Of a DNA stretch of 8,746 bases, positions 1 through 7,393 are shown in pieces (the stretch's first letter is position 1; the number at the start of each line of letters is the position of its first letter). Where the stretch lies: contig WFUY01000074.1 of assembly GCA_015484715.1 (NCBI GenBank), positions 1 through 8,746 of the forward strand. The letters are read 5' to 3'. Source of the DNA: Thermoflexales bacterium. GTDB taxonomy: Bacteria > Chloroflexota > Anaerolineae > S140-20. The notes under the pieces were generated by a model, which saw only the letters and a program-made list of their open reading frames with translations, made no database searches and was not told the DNA's origin. The position numbers and the translations under genes were made by a program.

Positions 1-1647
1 ATCCCGGAGCTGGACAAGCCTCCGTCCGCTGCCGAGGCAGCAGGGGGCTGGCGGCCCGCCCGTTTCCGCTGGTGGTGGCGGGCCTCGCGGGTCATCACCG
101 ACCGGACGCCGACGGGGGATCGGCACGAGAACATTGACGAGTTCCCCTTCTTCAGCTTCTTGCTGGGGGATATGCACCCCCACGTCCTGGCCCTCCCCTT
201 CGACCTGCTGGCGCTGACCATCGCGCTGAACCTGTTGTGGGGAGGCAGGGAGGAGGGGGCACAGCAGGACAACAGGCCGGCCCGAGCCGCCGAGTGGGGG
301 GTGATGGCACTGGCACTGGGGGGGTTGGGCTTCCTGAACACCTGGGACTTTCCCATCCACAGCCTCATCGTCGTGGCTGCGGTGGGGCTCCGGCGCATCC
401 GCACCCAGGGCCTGGACCGGGGCATCAGGGCGGCTTTGCGCTTCGCCCTGACCTTGGGAGGGCTGGGTGTGCTCCTCTACCTGCCCTTCTACGTGGGCTT
501 CCAGTCCCAGGCCTCGGGCCTACTGGTCCACATCTTCAGCCCTACCCGGCTCCACCAGTTCCTGGTGATGTTCGGGCCGCTTCTGGCCGTCAACGGCGGC
601 TTTCTGCTGATGCTGCTCCGGCGGGCGGAGGGCCAGACCCGGCTGCTGGCCTTCTGGACGGCCCTCTTGATCGCCCTACTGCTCCTCTTCTTCATCGGGC
701 TGGTGCTCTTGACGCTCCAGGCGGTGCCGGCCGTCAGCCAGCGCATCGCGCCCTACCTGGGTGGGGTTGATGCGTTGCCCCAGGCCCTGGCCTGGATCGC
801 CCGCGTCCGCCTCACCATGCCGTGGACGCTCCTCCTGCTGGCTGCCGGGCTGGGGGCGGCCTACGCGCTGGTCTGGCGGGAGTGGATGGGATCGGAGAAC
901 GCAAAAGCTTCCTGGCTCAGCGACGAGGACGCCTTCGCCCTGCTCCTCATCGGTGCGGGGGCTGCCCTGACGCTGCTCCCCGACTTCGTCTACCTGCGGG
1001 ACCTCTTCGGCGTTCGGCTCAACACCGTCTTCAAGTTCTACTACCAGGCCTGGCTCCTCTGGGCGGTGGCCGGGGCCTACGGTGTCCATCGCCTCCTGGA
1101 GCGGGGCTGGGGGGCTGCCGGCTGGAAGGTCCTCCTGCTGGCGGCGGCCCTAGGGCCGGGCTTCGTCTACCCGCCTCTGGCGATCTCCACCCGGACAGGT
1201 GAGTTCCAGGACACCCCCCGTCTGGACGGGACGCGCCAGTTCGCCCGAGCGCCCTATCCCGAGGACTACGCGGCGATCCAGTGGCTCAACGAGCACGTGG
1301 CGGATGCTCCCGTCATCCTGGAAAAGCCGGGGGGAGGCTACGAGTACGCGGGCCGTGTCTCCGCCCTCACGGGGCTGCCGACGGTGCTGGGCTGGGCCGG
1401 CCACGAGTATCAGTGGCGGGGTTCTTACGACGAACAAGCCCGTCGTGAACGGGCGATCGAGACGATCTATGCCGGGACGGATCCCCAGGAGGCGTGGGCG
1501 CTCTTGGAGCAGTACGACGTCGCCTACGTCTACGTCGGACCGCTGGAGCGGGCGGCCTATCCGGCCGAGGGCCTGGCCAAGTTCGATCGGATGCTGAAGG
1601 TCGTCTACCAAAACCCCGGCGTGACCATCTACGCGGTCCGCCGGTGA
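1..1647 (+). CDS. DUF2298 (Chlor_Arch_YYY) polytopic membrane protein, 5'-truncated
   Basis: The frame is open from the first base to the TGA at 1645-1647, giving 548 residues of a protein that begins upstream. A TTG at 160 is the first start-like codon in a conserved stretch, so it is not taken as the true start. Several hydrophobic segments alternate with short loops. Conserved-looking blocks are ENIDEFPFFSFLLGDMHPH (window residues 43-61), RLNTVFKFYYQAW (339-351, with the YY pair at 347-348), and a soluble C-terminal part with EKPGGGYEYAGR (441-452) followed by GWAGHEYQWR (464-473). These match my knowledge of the DUF2298/TIGR03662 family of very hydrophobic proteins in Chloroflexota and archaea, often encoded near TIGR03663 proteins, as here. 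The biochemical role is unknown. A part in cell-surface glycan assembly is inferred from the GT-C-like neighbours. The family call is firm, the function is not. Confidence 0.9.
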   Translation: MPELDKPPSAAEAAGGWRPARFRWWWRASRVITDRTPTGDRHENIDEFPFFSFLLGDMHPHVLALPFDLLALTIALNLLWGGREEGAQQDNRPARAAEWGVMALALGGLGFLNTWDFPIHSLIVVAAVGLRRIRTQGLDRGIRAALRFALTLGGLGVLLYLPFYVGFQSQASGLLVHIFSPTRLHQFLVMFGPLLAVNGGFLLMLLRRAEGQTRLLAFWTALLIALLLLFFIGLVLLTLQAVPAVSQRIAPYLGGVDALPQALAWIARVRLTMPWTLLLLAAGLGAAYALVWREWMGSENAKASWLSDEDAFALLLIGAGAALTLLPDFVYLRDLFGVRLNTVFKFYYQAWLLWAVAGAYGVHRLLERGWGAAGWKVLLLAAALGPGFVYPPLAISTRTGEFQDTPRLDGTRQFARAPYPEDYAAIQWLNEHVADAPVILEKPGGGYEYAGRVSALTGLPTVLGWAGHEYQWRGSYDEQARRERAIETIYAGTDPQEAWALLEQYDVAYVYVGPLERAAYPAEGLAKFDRMLKVVYQNPGVTIYAVRR

Positions 1648-1683
1648 GGGAGGCTGCCGTTGCTGGTCGGCTGTTTCCCTTCG

Positions 1684-1692
1684 TGGTATAAT
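1684..1692 (+). promoter_or_regulatory. Extended -10 promoter (TGGTATAAT)
   Basis: A consensus TATAAT lies at 1687-1692, preceded by TG at 1684-1685, which makes a textbook extended -10 element. It sits just after the stop of the DUF2298 gene and 104 bases before the next ATG, so it plausibly drives the downstream genes. No good -35 hexamer lies 16-18 bases upstream: the bases at the ideal spacing read TGGTCG, and a TTGCTG at 1660-1665 is 21 bases away. That fits an extended -10 promoter, which can work without a strong -35. Transcription should start near 1699, giving a leader of about 100 bases. Confidence 0.7.
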
Positions 1693-1734
1693 CTCCTCGG
1701 TCCTGCCATCGTTGCAAGCTGTGGCGGACCCGGC

Positions 1735-1761
1735 AACCGTCGGGGCGGTTCCCCGACGGTT
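1735..1761 (+). promoter_or_regulatory. Leader hairpin, possible terminator or attenuator
   Basis: Bases 1735-1745 (AACCGTCGGGG) and 1751-1761 (CCCCGACGGTT) are perfect reverse complements. They form an 11-bp GC-rich stem with the five-base loop CGGTT. It lies downstream of the 1687 promoter and upstream of the ATG at 1797, so it falls in the untranslated leader of the next gene. The sequence after it (CCCC, then TTTGTTCCC) is only mildly T-rich, so an intrinsic terminator is possible but not clear. The loop CGGTT can also pair with AACCG at 1735-1739, a smaller competing fold. It may end transcription of the upstream gene, attenuate the downstream one, or do both. Confidence 0.55.
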
Positions 1762-1785
1762 CCCCTTTGTTCCCTGATCTTCATC

Positions 1786-1790
1786 AGGAG
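1786..1790 (+). promoter_or_regulatory. Ribosome binding site that decides the ATG at 1797
   Basis: AGGAG ends six bases before the ATG at 1797. This selects that ATG over the in-frame TTG at 1767, which has no such sequence before it and lies just after the leader hairpin. Confidence 0.8.
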
Positions 1791-1796
1791 CCGAGG

Positions 1797-3689
1797 ATGA
1801 GTCGGCAGAACAGCCCGTCCAACACCCGCTGGGGCTGGTTGCTGTGGATTCTGGTGGCCCTGGTGGCGGTCGGCCTTCGCCTCTACCGCCTGAACGCCGC
1901 CCCGCTGACCGCCCAGGAGGCCACCCGTGCCCTGACGGCCCTTCATCTGGCAGATAGCCCCGCCCTCGCCTCCCCGACGACGGCCCCGAAGCTGCTGGAG
2001 CGGGCCTGGCGCACTCCTGACCTGCGGACAGGGAGCCCCTCGCTGGTCGGAGGGGAGGCCCTGCTCTTCTTCCTCTTCGGGCCAGGGGATGGCACGGCCC
2101 GTCTCCTGTCAGCCCTCCTGGGAGTGGCCTTGACCCTGGCCCCCTGGCTCTGGCGCAGGCGGTTGGGGGAGGGGCGAGCCCTGATGATGGGGGCGTTGCT
2201 GGCCCTCTCGCCCACCGCCACGTTCCTCTCGCGTCAACTGGATGGTGCCGTCGCGGCTGCCCTGGGAACCCTGCTCCTGGTGATAGGGCTGGACCAGGCA
2301 CTAGCTGGCGCGTCCGATGGTGGAGCACAGGAGTTCCGGGTCCGAGGGCAGGGCCTGTCCCTGGCCACCGTTGGGGCCGTCCTGAGCCTTACCGCCAGCC
2401 CCCTGGCCTATACGGGGCTCCTGGCCGCAGGTGCGGCCCTGGCCCTTGCCACCTCCCTCCGGTGGACACGGTCTGACGGGGCGCTCCCCGACCTAGCGGT
2501 CTGGGTGCGCCCTTATGGGCTGGCCTTCGGCGCGGGATTCCTGCTCCTGACGACGGCTTTCCTCTGGTGGCCGGCCGGGCTGGGGGAGGGGGCCAACCTG
2601 CCCTTGCTGTGGTTGCGCGGCTTTCTCTCCCCCGATCCGGAGGGCCTCTCCCTGGGCCGGACCCTGGCCCTGCTCGTCGTCTACGAGCCGCTGATCCTCT
2701 TCCTGGCCCTGGTCGCCGTCGAGGTCGCCCTGGTGCGGTGGGCGATGGCGATGCCCTTGGACGAGGACCGCCCCTTCGCCCTGCTGGCCCTGTGGGCCGG
2801 TGGGGCTCTCCTGCTCGCTTTGCTGCGCACCGGACGGACGGCCGGCGACCTGCTGATGGCGCTGGTTCCCCTGGCCGGCCTGGGGAGCGGCGTGGCGATC
2901 CGCCCCATCAACGCCCTGGTCCAGAAGCGCGACTGGGAGGTGCAGGGACTCTACCTGGCCGTTGCCCTGGTGGGTTGGCTCTACTTCTGGTTCACCCTCT
3001 CCTCCTACGCCGCCTATCCTCAGCAGACGGTGCGGCTCGTCTTCGCCTTGCTGGCCCTGATCCTGCTCTTCTCCCTCATCGGCGCTTTCGCTTTCGTCGT
3101 AGGATGGCTGGCTGCACTGCGAGGGGCGTTGCTCTCCACCACCGTGGCTCTGGCTTTCTACACCTTCTTCACCGGCTGGGGCGCGGCCCAGCGGCGGCCC
3201 GCCGACCCGGCGGAGCTGCTCCACGTCGCACCTACAGCACCTGAGGTCAGGGACCTGGTCGTAACCCTCTACCAGTTGGCCGATGAGGAAGGACAGGAAC
3301 TGACCTGGTGGCCCATCACTGTGCTGGACGAAGCACCGGGCAGCCCGGAGGAGGCCCGTCTGAGGGCACAACTTCCCCTGCTGGCCTGGTATCTGCGGCC
3401 TTTTCCTGAGGCTCGCCTTGAAGGGCCTTCCCCCGCCTTGACCCCCTCGGTGGTCATCACGGTGAACCCGGAGCCACCGCTGGGCGAGCGCTACGTGGGA
3501 CGCGATTTCCCCCTGCAGCGCCGCTGGACGGCTCCGAACCTAGGGTGCGTCCCGGTATCGTGGCAGGGGTGCGATCGGTTGGTCCGTTGGCTCACCTTCC
3601 GGCGGCTGAGGGGCGATTCTGGCCTGCAGGAGAGCCCTGTCTACCTGTGGCGCTTGAAGGAGACGCGCAGCCGAGGAAACCCAAAATGA
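1797..3689 (+). CDS. GT-C-like polytopic membrane protein lacking the DE signature (GT39/TIGR03663-related)
   Basis: The 630-residue protein starts at the ATG placed by the Shine-Dalgarno sequence at 1786-1790. It has a short polar N-terminus, a first membrane helix (about residues 12-29), many further hydrophobic helices to about residue 470, and a C-terminal soluble region to the end. Residues 91-149 track the downstream protein closely: TARLLSALLGVAL (100-112) against TARLPVALLGVAL, the RRRLG turn, and the LSPTATFLSR stretch. That makes it a paralogue of the Agl23-like/GT39 GT-C fold. In the first outer loop, where such enzymes carry Asp-Glu, it has Gln40-Glu41, and no HGP tripeptide follows. 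It may therefore be a non-catalytic partner or act through a different site. It is followed after 17 bases by the NHL fusion gene, so the two are almost certainly co-transcribed. The substrate is unknown. Confidence 0.85.
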   Translation: MSRQNSPSNTRWGWLLWILVALVAVGLRLYRLNAAPLTAQEATRALTALHLADSPALASPTTAPKLLERAWRTPDLRTGSPSLVGGEALLFFLFGPGDGTARLLSALLGVALTLAPWLWRRRLGEGRALMMGALLALSPTATFLSRQLDGAVAAALGTLLLVIGLDQALAGASDGGAQEFRVRGQGLSLATVGAVLSLTASPLAYTGLLAAGAALALATSLRWTRSDGALPDLAVWVRPYGLAFGAGFLLLTTAFLWWPAGLGEGANLPLLWLRGFLSPDPEGLSLGRTLALLVVYEPLILFLALVAVEVALVRWAMAMPLDEDRPFALLALWAGGALLLALLRTGRTAGDLLMALVPLAGLGSGVAIRPINALVQKRDWEVQGLYLAVALVGWLYFWFTLSSYAAYPQQTVRLVFALLALILLFSLIGAFAFVVGWLAALRGALLSTTVALAFYTFFTGWGAAQRRPADPAELLHVAPTAPEVRDLVVTLYQLADEEGQELTWWPITVLDEAPGSPEEARLRAQLPLLAWYLRPFPEARLEGPSPALTPSVVITVNPEPPLGERYVGRDFPLQRRWTAPNLGCVPVSWQGCDRLVRWLTFRRLRGDSGLQESPVYLWRLKETRSRGNPK

Positions 3690-3695
3690 GCAAAT

Positions 3696-3700
3696 GAGGA
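3696..3700 (+). promoter_or_regulatory. Ribosome binding site for the NHL-fusion gene
   Basis: GAGGA lies six bases before the ATG at 3707, within the 17-base gap after the previous stop. A second GAGG touches the ATG (3703-3706) but is too close to be the functional site. This supports 3707 as the start and translation from a shared message. Confidence 0.65.
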
Positions 3701-3706
3701 ACGAGG

Positions 3707-6700
3707 ATGCGTAAACGCAGACAGAACCCCCTAGCGCGAGAGATGACGCTGGTCCAACCCGAGGCCCTGGATCTCGAAATGCCCGAGGAGAGCGTCGAAG
3801 CTCCCCTGCCTGGGGCGGTGTGGACGTTGCACCTGGACCGGGAGAAGCTGCTCTACGCTCTCTTCATCGCCCTCGCTTTGGTTATGCGGCTGTGGGACCT
3901 GGGGGTGCGGGTGATGAGCCACGACGAGAGCCTGCATACCCAATTCTCCTGGCACCTCTACCGCGATCTGGGCTACCAGCACACCCCGCTGATGCACGGT
4001 CCCTTCCTCTTCCACGCCACGGCCCTCTCCTACCTTCTCTTCGGCGACAACGACTTCACAGCCCGATTGCCCGTGGCCCTCCTAGGGGTCGCCCTGGTTG
4101 CCCTCCCCTACTTCCTGCGTCGCTGGCTGGGGCGGGTGGGGGCTCTGGCGACCTCCCTGGGACTCCTCATCTCGCCGGCCATTCTCTACTACTCCCGCTA
4201 CATCCGCCACGACATCCCCGTCATCCTCTGGTCTCTCATCGTTATCACGCTCACCTTTAGCTATTTGGAGTCTCCCCGCGAACGCAAGCTTTACGGAATA
4301 GCGGCCGCCCTCTCGCTGATGTATGCCACCAAAGAGGTCGCTTTCATCTACACGGCTATCCTGGGGCTCTTCCTGGTGGGGCTCTTCCTGGAGCGCTGGT
4401 TGCGCTCCGACCGGCAGGTGGCTCTGATGCGCTTTTTCCAGACAGCCGGCATCCTCCTGGTGGGCTTCGTCGCCGTCGTCCTGGTGCTGCGGGTGCTCTA
4501 CCGCCTCTTCCTGATGGACATCACAGAGCCGGGCACCGTGATTACCATCCAGGGGGGTGCCCTTGCTATGCGCCTTCTGGTTCTGCTCATCGTGGCCGCC
4601 GTCTTCGGCCTGCTCGCCCATCGGGCTCTGGCCACCTGGATGCCCCAAGCCCTGAAAGAGGATCCCGCTTTCGACCTCATCATCCTGATCGGCACCTTGA
4701 TCCTGCCCTGGCTCTCCCCCCTGGTCTCCAAGCTCATCTTCGACTTCAATCCTCTGGACTACAGCGAGATGGGGGTGCTCCGCTCGGCAGGCATCCTCTT
4801 CCCCTTCGTTGCCCTGGCCATCGCCATCGGGGTCTGGTGGAACCCGCAGCGCTGGATGACGGCGGCGGCCATCTTCTACGCCATCTTCGCCGTCCTCTTC
4901 ACCACCCTCTTCACCAACAGCGCCGGCATCGCCAGCGGCCTGGTGGGGTCGCTGGGCTACTGGCTGGAGCAGCAGGGGGTGCAGCGGGGCAGCCAACCCC
5001 CCTACTACTACCTGATGCTCGTTCCCCTCTACGAGTACCTCCCCATCGTGGGGACGCTGAGCGCCTGGTTCGTCTGGAACGGGCGACGACGGCGATGGGA
5101 CCTGGTTTACTGGACGGCGGCCTTGCTGATCATCGCCCTCCTCTGGCTGGTTGCTGCCTTCGCCCTCCAGCCGAGCTTTATGTTCACCCGACCGGAACCG
5201 AACCCGCTGGTGGACAGGCTGCTGGTCGTGCTGCCGGCCCTCCTGCTCTTCGCGGCCTACTTGCTCTGGCTGAACCGAAGGCGCTTCTGGCCAGAACGGG
5301 AGACCGCCGCTCCCCAACCATCTATGCGCCCGGAGGAGAGCCGCTTCGTCGCCTTTGTCCTCTTCTGGACAGCCCTCACCTGGGTGGGGTACACCTACGC
5401 CGGTGAGAAGATGCCCTGGCTGACCACCCACTTCGCCGTGCCGATGATCCTTCTCACCGGCTGGACGGTCGGCTCGGTGCTGCAGGGGGTGAACTGGCGA
5501 CGGGCCTGGCACGAGGGGCTGTGGGGCGTCGTCCTGGCCGCCCTCCTCCTGGTGCCGGCCCTCGTCCAGATCCTCCGCCCTTTCTTCCTGGCCCCCGCCC
5601 AAAAGGAGCCCTTCCTGGGCCGCTCGCTGGAAGCGCTGCGGGTTACCGGCCAGTGGCTGACCGCGTTGGCCGTCGCCGTGGGAATGATCGTCTGGCTCTA
5701 TCGCCTCTGGCGCAGGCTGGGGGGAACGGTCATCCGACGGACCCTCTACCTGACCGGGATGGGCCTGCTGGCGCTGCTGACGCTGCGCACCGCCTGGATG
5801 TTCGCTTACATCAACTATGACTACCCCACCGAGTACATGGTCTACGCCCACGGCGGGGCCGACGTCAAGCTCGCCCTCCGGCGCATCGAGCAGATCTCGA
5901 AGATGACCGTCGGAGACCGGCTCATCAAGGTCGCCTACGGAGAGGATGGCTCCTGGCCCTTCCACTGGTACTTCCGGGAGAGCCAGTACCCCAACGCCGT
6001 CTTCTACGGCAAGACCCCCAGCCGGGAGCAGATGGAAGCGCCCATCATCATCGCCGGCCAGAAGGAGTGGAACGTCGTCGAGCCCTACCTGGGGGACAAG
6101 TACCTCAGCTTCACCTACACCTACCTCTGGTGGCCCAACGAGGGCTACCGGGGGATGACGTGGGACCGGATCCGCAACGCCATCGTAGACCCGGTGATGC
6201 GGGCGGCGGTGTGGGACATCATCTTCAACCGGGATTACCGGAAGTACGCTGCGGCCATCGGCAAAGAGGACCTGGTGCTCAGCAACTGGGACCCCCACAA
6301 CGCCTTCAAGCTGTACATACGCAAGGACCTGGCGGCCAAGGTATGGGACCTGGGGCCGGGTGTGGTCACGGCACCGCCTACAGAGGAGGAGGAGAATCCT
6401 TACGCCGGCCTGGAGCGCATCGCCACCGCCATCTGGGTGCGGGGGAGCGAGGGCAGCGGTCCCGGTCAGTTCCGAGGTCCCCGGGGCCTGGCCCTGGGCG
6501 ATGACGGCACCCTCTACGTGGCCGATGCCAACAACCACCGCATCGTGGCGTTGAACCAGGATGGGGAGTTCCTCTTCGCCTTCGGCTCCCGCTGCGCCCT
6601 CCAGGAGGAGGGCACTCCTGGCTGCGTGGACCCCGACGGGGACGGGCCGCTCGCCGTGGGCGACGGTCAGTTCAACGAGCCCTGGGGGGTGGGCATCGGC

Positions 6701-7378
6701 CCGGAGGGCCACCTCTACGTCGCCGACACCTGGAACCACCGCATTCAGGTCTTCACCAGCCAGGGGGAGTTCCTGACCAAGTGGGGTGTGCTGGGGCAGG
6801 TGACCACGGGCGTCGGCGGCGAGGGCCTCTTCTACGGCCCCCGGGACGTGGCCGTTAGCAGCGCCCGTGAGGTTTTCGTCAGCGACACGGGCAACAAGCG
6901 GATCCAGGTCTTCACCACCGAGGGGATGTTCCTGCGCCAGTGGGGCGGCGGCGGCGTCATCGAGGGGAGGATGGACGAGCCGGTGGGGATCGCCTTCAAC
7001 GCCGATCAGACCGCCCTCTACGTCGCCGATACCTGGAACCGGCGGGTACAGGTCTTCCTGCCGACGACGGGCGGCTACCTGCGCCAGTGGTCCGTCGCCG
7101 GCTGGTACGGGCAGTCCATCGTCAACAAGCCCTACATCGCCGTGGACGCCCAGGAGCGGGTCTACGTCACCGACCCCGAACGCTACCGCATCCTGGTCTT
7201 CGACCGGGAGGGAAAGCCCCTGGCCGTCCTGGGGCGCTACGGTTTCGACGAGACCTCCTTCGCCCTCCCCACCGGCATCGCCGTGGACGCCGAGGGGAAC
7301 ATCTACGTCAGCGACGCCGTGGGCAACCGTATCCTGAAGTTCCCGCCGTTGGAAGCCTGGCAGCCGTCTGGTGAGTGA
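3707..7378 (+). CDS. Agl23-like (TIGR03663) GT-C membrane protein fused to a C-terminal NHL beta-propeller
   Basis: This 1223-residue protein has three parts. Residues 1-45 are a polar cytoplasmic tail. Residues about 46-705 form a polytopic membrane domain with roughly 15-20 hydrophobic segments and the signatures of the TIGR03663 family (named for Agl23, a flippase-activity-associated protein of archaeal N-glycosylation): Asp73-Glu74 in the first outer loop, His97-Gly98-Pro99, Arg120, the YYSRYIRHD stretch (161-169), and GEKMPWL (566-572). Residues about 706-890 are a soluble domain of the kind that ends these proteins. An acidic linker (EEEE, 893-896) then leads to six NHL repeats (913-1212). 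Typical family members end before such repeats, so this one is greatly enlarged. The DE motif suggests metal-dependent use of a lipid-linked sugar at the outer face, but the substrate is unknown and flippase assistance is the alternative. The propeller should lie outside the cell and could bind glycan, protein or cell wall. The preceding paralogue and the downstream Rpn-like gene are close enough for one operon. Confidence 0.9.
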   Translation: MRKRRQNPLAREMTLVQPEALDLEMPEESVEAPLPGAVWTLHLDREKLLYALFIALALVMRLWDLGVRVMSHDESLHTQFSWHLYRDLGYQHTPLMHGPFLFHATALSYLLFGDNDFTARLPVALLGVALVALPYFLRRWLGRVGALATSLGLLISPAILYYSRYIRHDIPVILWSLIVITLTFSYLESPRERKLYGIAAALSLMYATKEVAFIYTAILGLFLVGLFLERWLRSDRQVALMRFFQTAGILLVGFVAVVLVLRVLYRLFLMDITEPGTVITIQGGALAMRLLVLLIVAAVFGLLAHRALATWMPQALKEDPAFDLIILIGTLILPWLSPLVSKLIFDFNPLDYSEMGVLRSAGILFPFVALAIAIGVWWNPQRWMTAAAIFYAIFAVLFTTLFTNSAGIASGLVGSLGYWLEQQGVQRGSQPPYYYLMLVPLYEYLPIVGTLSAWFVWNGRRRRWDLVYWTAALLIIALLWLVAAFALQPSFMFTRPEPNPLVDRLLVVLPALLLFAAYLLWLNRRRFWPERETAAPQPSMRPEESRFVAFVLFWTALTWVGYTYAGEKMPWLTTHFAVPMILLTGWTVGSVLQGVNWRRAWHEGLWGVVLAALLLVPALVQILRPFFLAPAQKEPFLGRSLEALRVTGQWLTALAVAVGMIVWLYRLWRRLGGTVIRRTLYLTGMGLLALLTLRTAWMFAYINYDYPTEYMVYAHGGADVKLALRRIEQISKMTVGDRLIKVAYGEDGSWPFHWYFRESQYPNAVFYGKTPSREQMEAPIIIAGQKEWNVVEPYLGDKYLSFTYTYLWWPNEGYRGMTWDRIRNAIVDPVMRAAVWDIIFNRDYRKYAAAIGKEDLVLSNWDPHNAFKLYIRKDLAAKVWDLGPGVVTAPPTEEEENPYAGLERIATAIWVRGSEGSGPGQFRGPRGLALGDDGTLYVADANNHRIVALNQDGEFLFAFGSRCALQEEGTPGCVDPDGDGPLAVGDGQFNEPWGVGIGPEGHLYVADTWNHRIQVFTSQGEFLTKWGVLGQVTTGVGGEGLFYGPRDVAVSSAREVFVSDTGNKRIQVFTTEGMFLRQWGGGGVIEGRMDEPVGIAFNADQTALYVADTWNRRVQVFLPTTGGYLRQWSVAGWYGQSIVNKPYIAVDAQERVYVTDPERYRILVFDREGKPLAVLGRYGFDETSFALPTGIAVDAEGNIYVSDAVGNRILKFPPLEAWQPSGE
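6443..7342 (+). repeat. Six NHL repeats encoding one beta-propeller
   Basis: Six units share the pattern 'G-F-P-x-G-(I/V)-A-(I/V)...(L/I)-Y-V-(A/S)-D...N-x-R-(I/V)-x-V-F'. Their core strands end in LYVADANNHRIVAL, LYVADTWNHRIQVF, VFVSDTGNKRIQVF, LYVADTWNRRVQVF, VYVTDPERYRILVF and IYVSDAVGNRILKF. The core motifs start near residues 931, 1003, 1056, 1104, 1152 and 1199 of the parent protein. Six repeats fit a closed six-bladed propeller. Blade 5 is the most divergent, having lost the Asn of the N-x-R motif. Spacing is about 47-53 residues, except between blades 1 and 2, where about 20 extra residues are inserted. Confidence 0.9.
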
Positions 7379-7380
7379 AC

Positions 7381-7384
7381 GGAG
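7381..7384 (+). promoter_or_regulatory. Ribosome binding site supporting the GTG start at 7394
   Basis: GGAG lies nine bases before the GTG at 7394 and directly after the previous gene's TGA (7376-7378). A nearby ATG at 7402 is out of frame, so the GTG is the best start for the nuclease-like gene. Confidence 0.5.
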
Positions 7385-7393
7385 AGCGAGCTC

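Noticed and set aside
160..162. TTG at 160 as the start of the DUF2298 gene.
   Set aside because: The frame is open to base 1, and the residues before it (ENIDEFPFFSF) belong to the same conserved family block. The gene is simply cut by the window edge.
1767..1796. TTG at 1767 as the start of the second gene.
   Set aside because: It has no Shine-Dalgarno sequence before it and abuts the leader hairpin. The ATG at 1797 has AGGAG at the right distance and the protein begins normally there.
1150..2328. A 392-codon minus-strand open frame spanning the DUF2298 end, the promoter region and the second gene.
   Set aside because: It crosses two well-supported sense genes and the promoter and hairpin between them, and its product is Arg/Gly/Pro-rich with no family resemblance.
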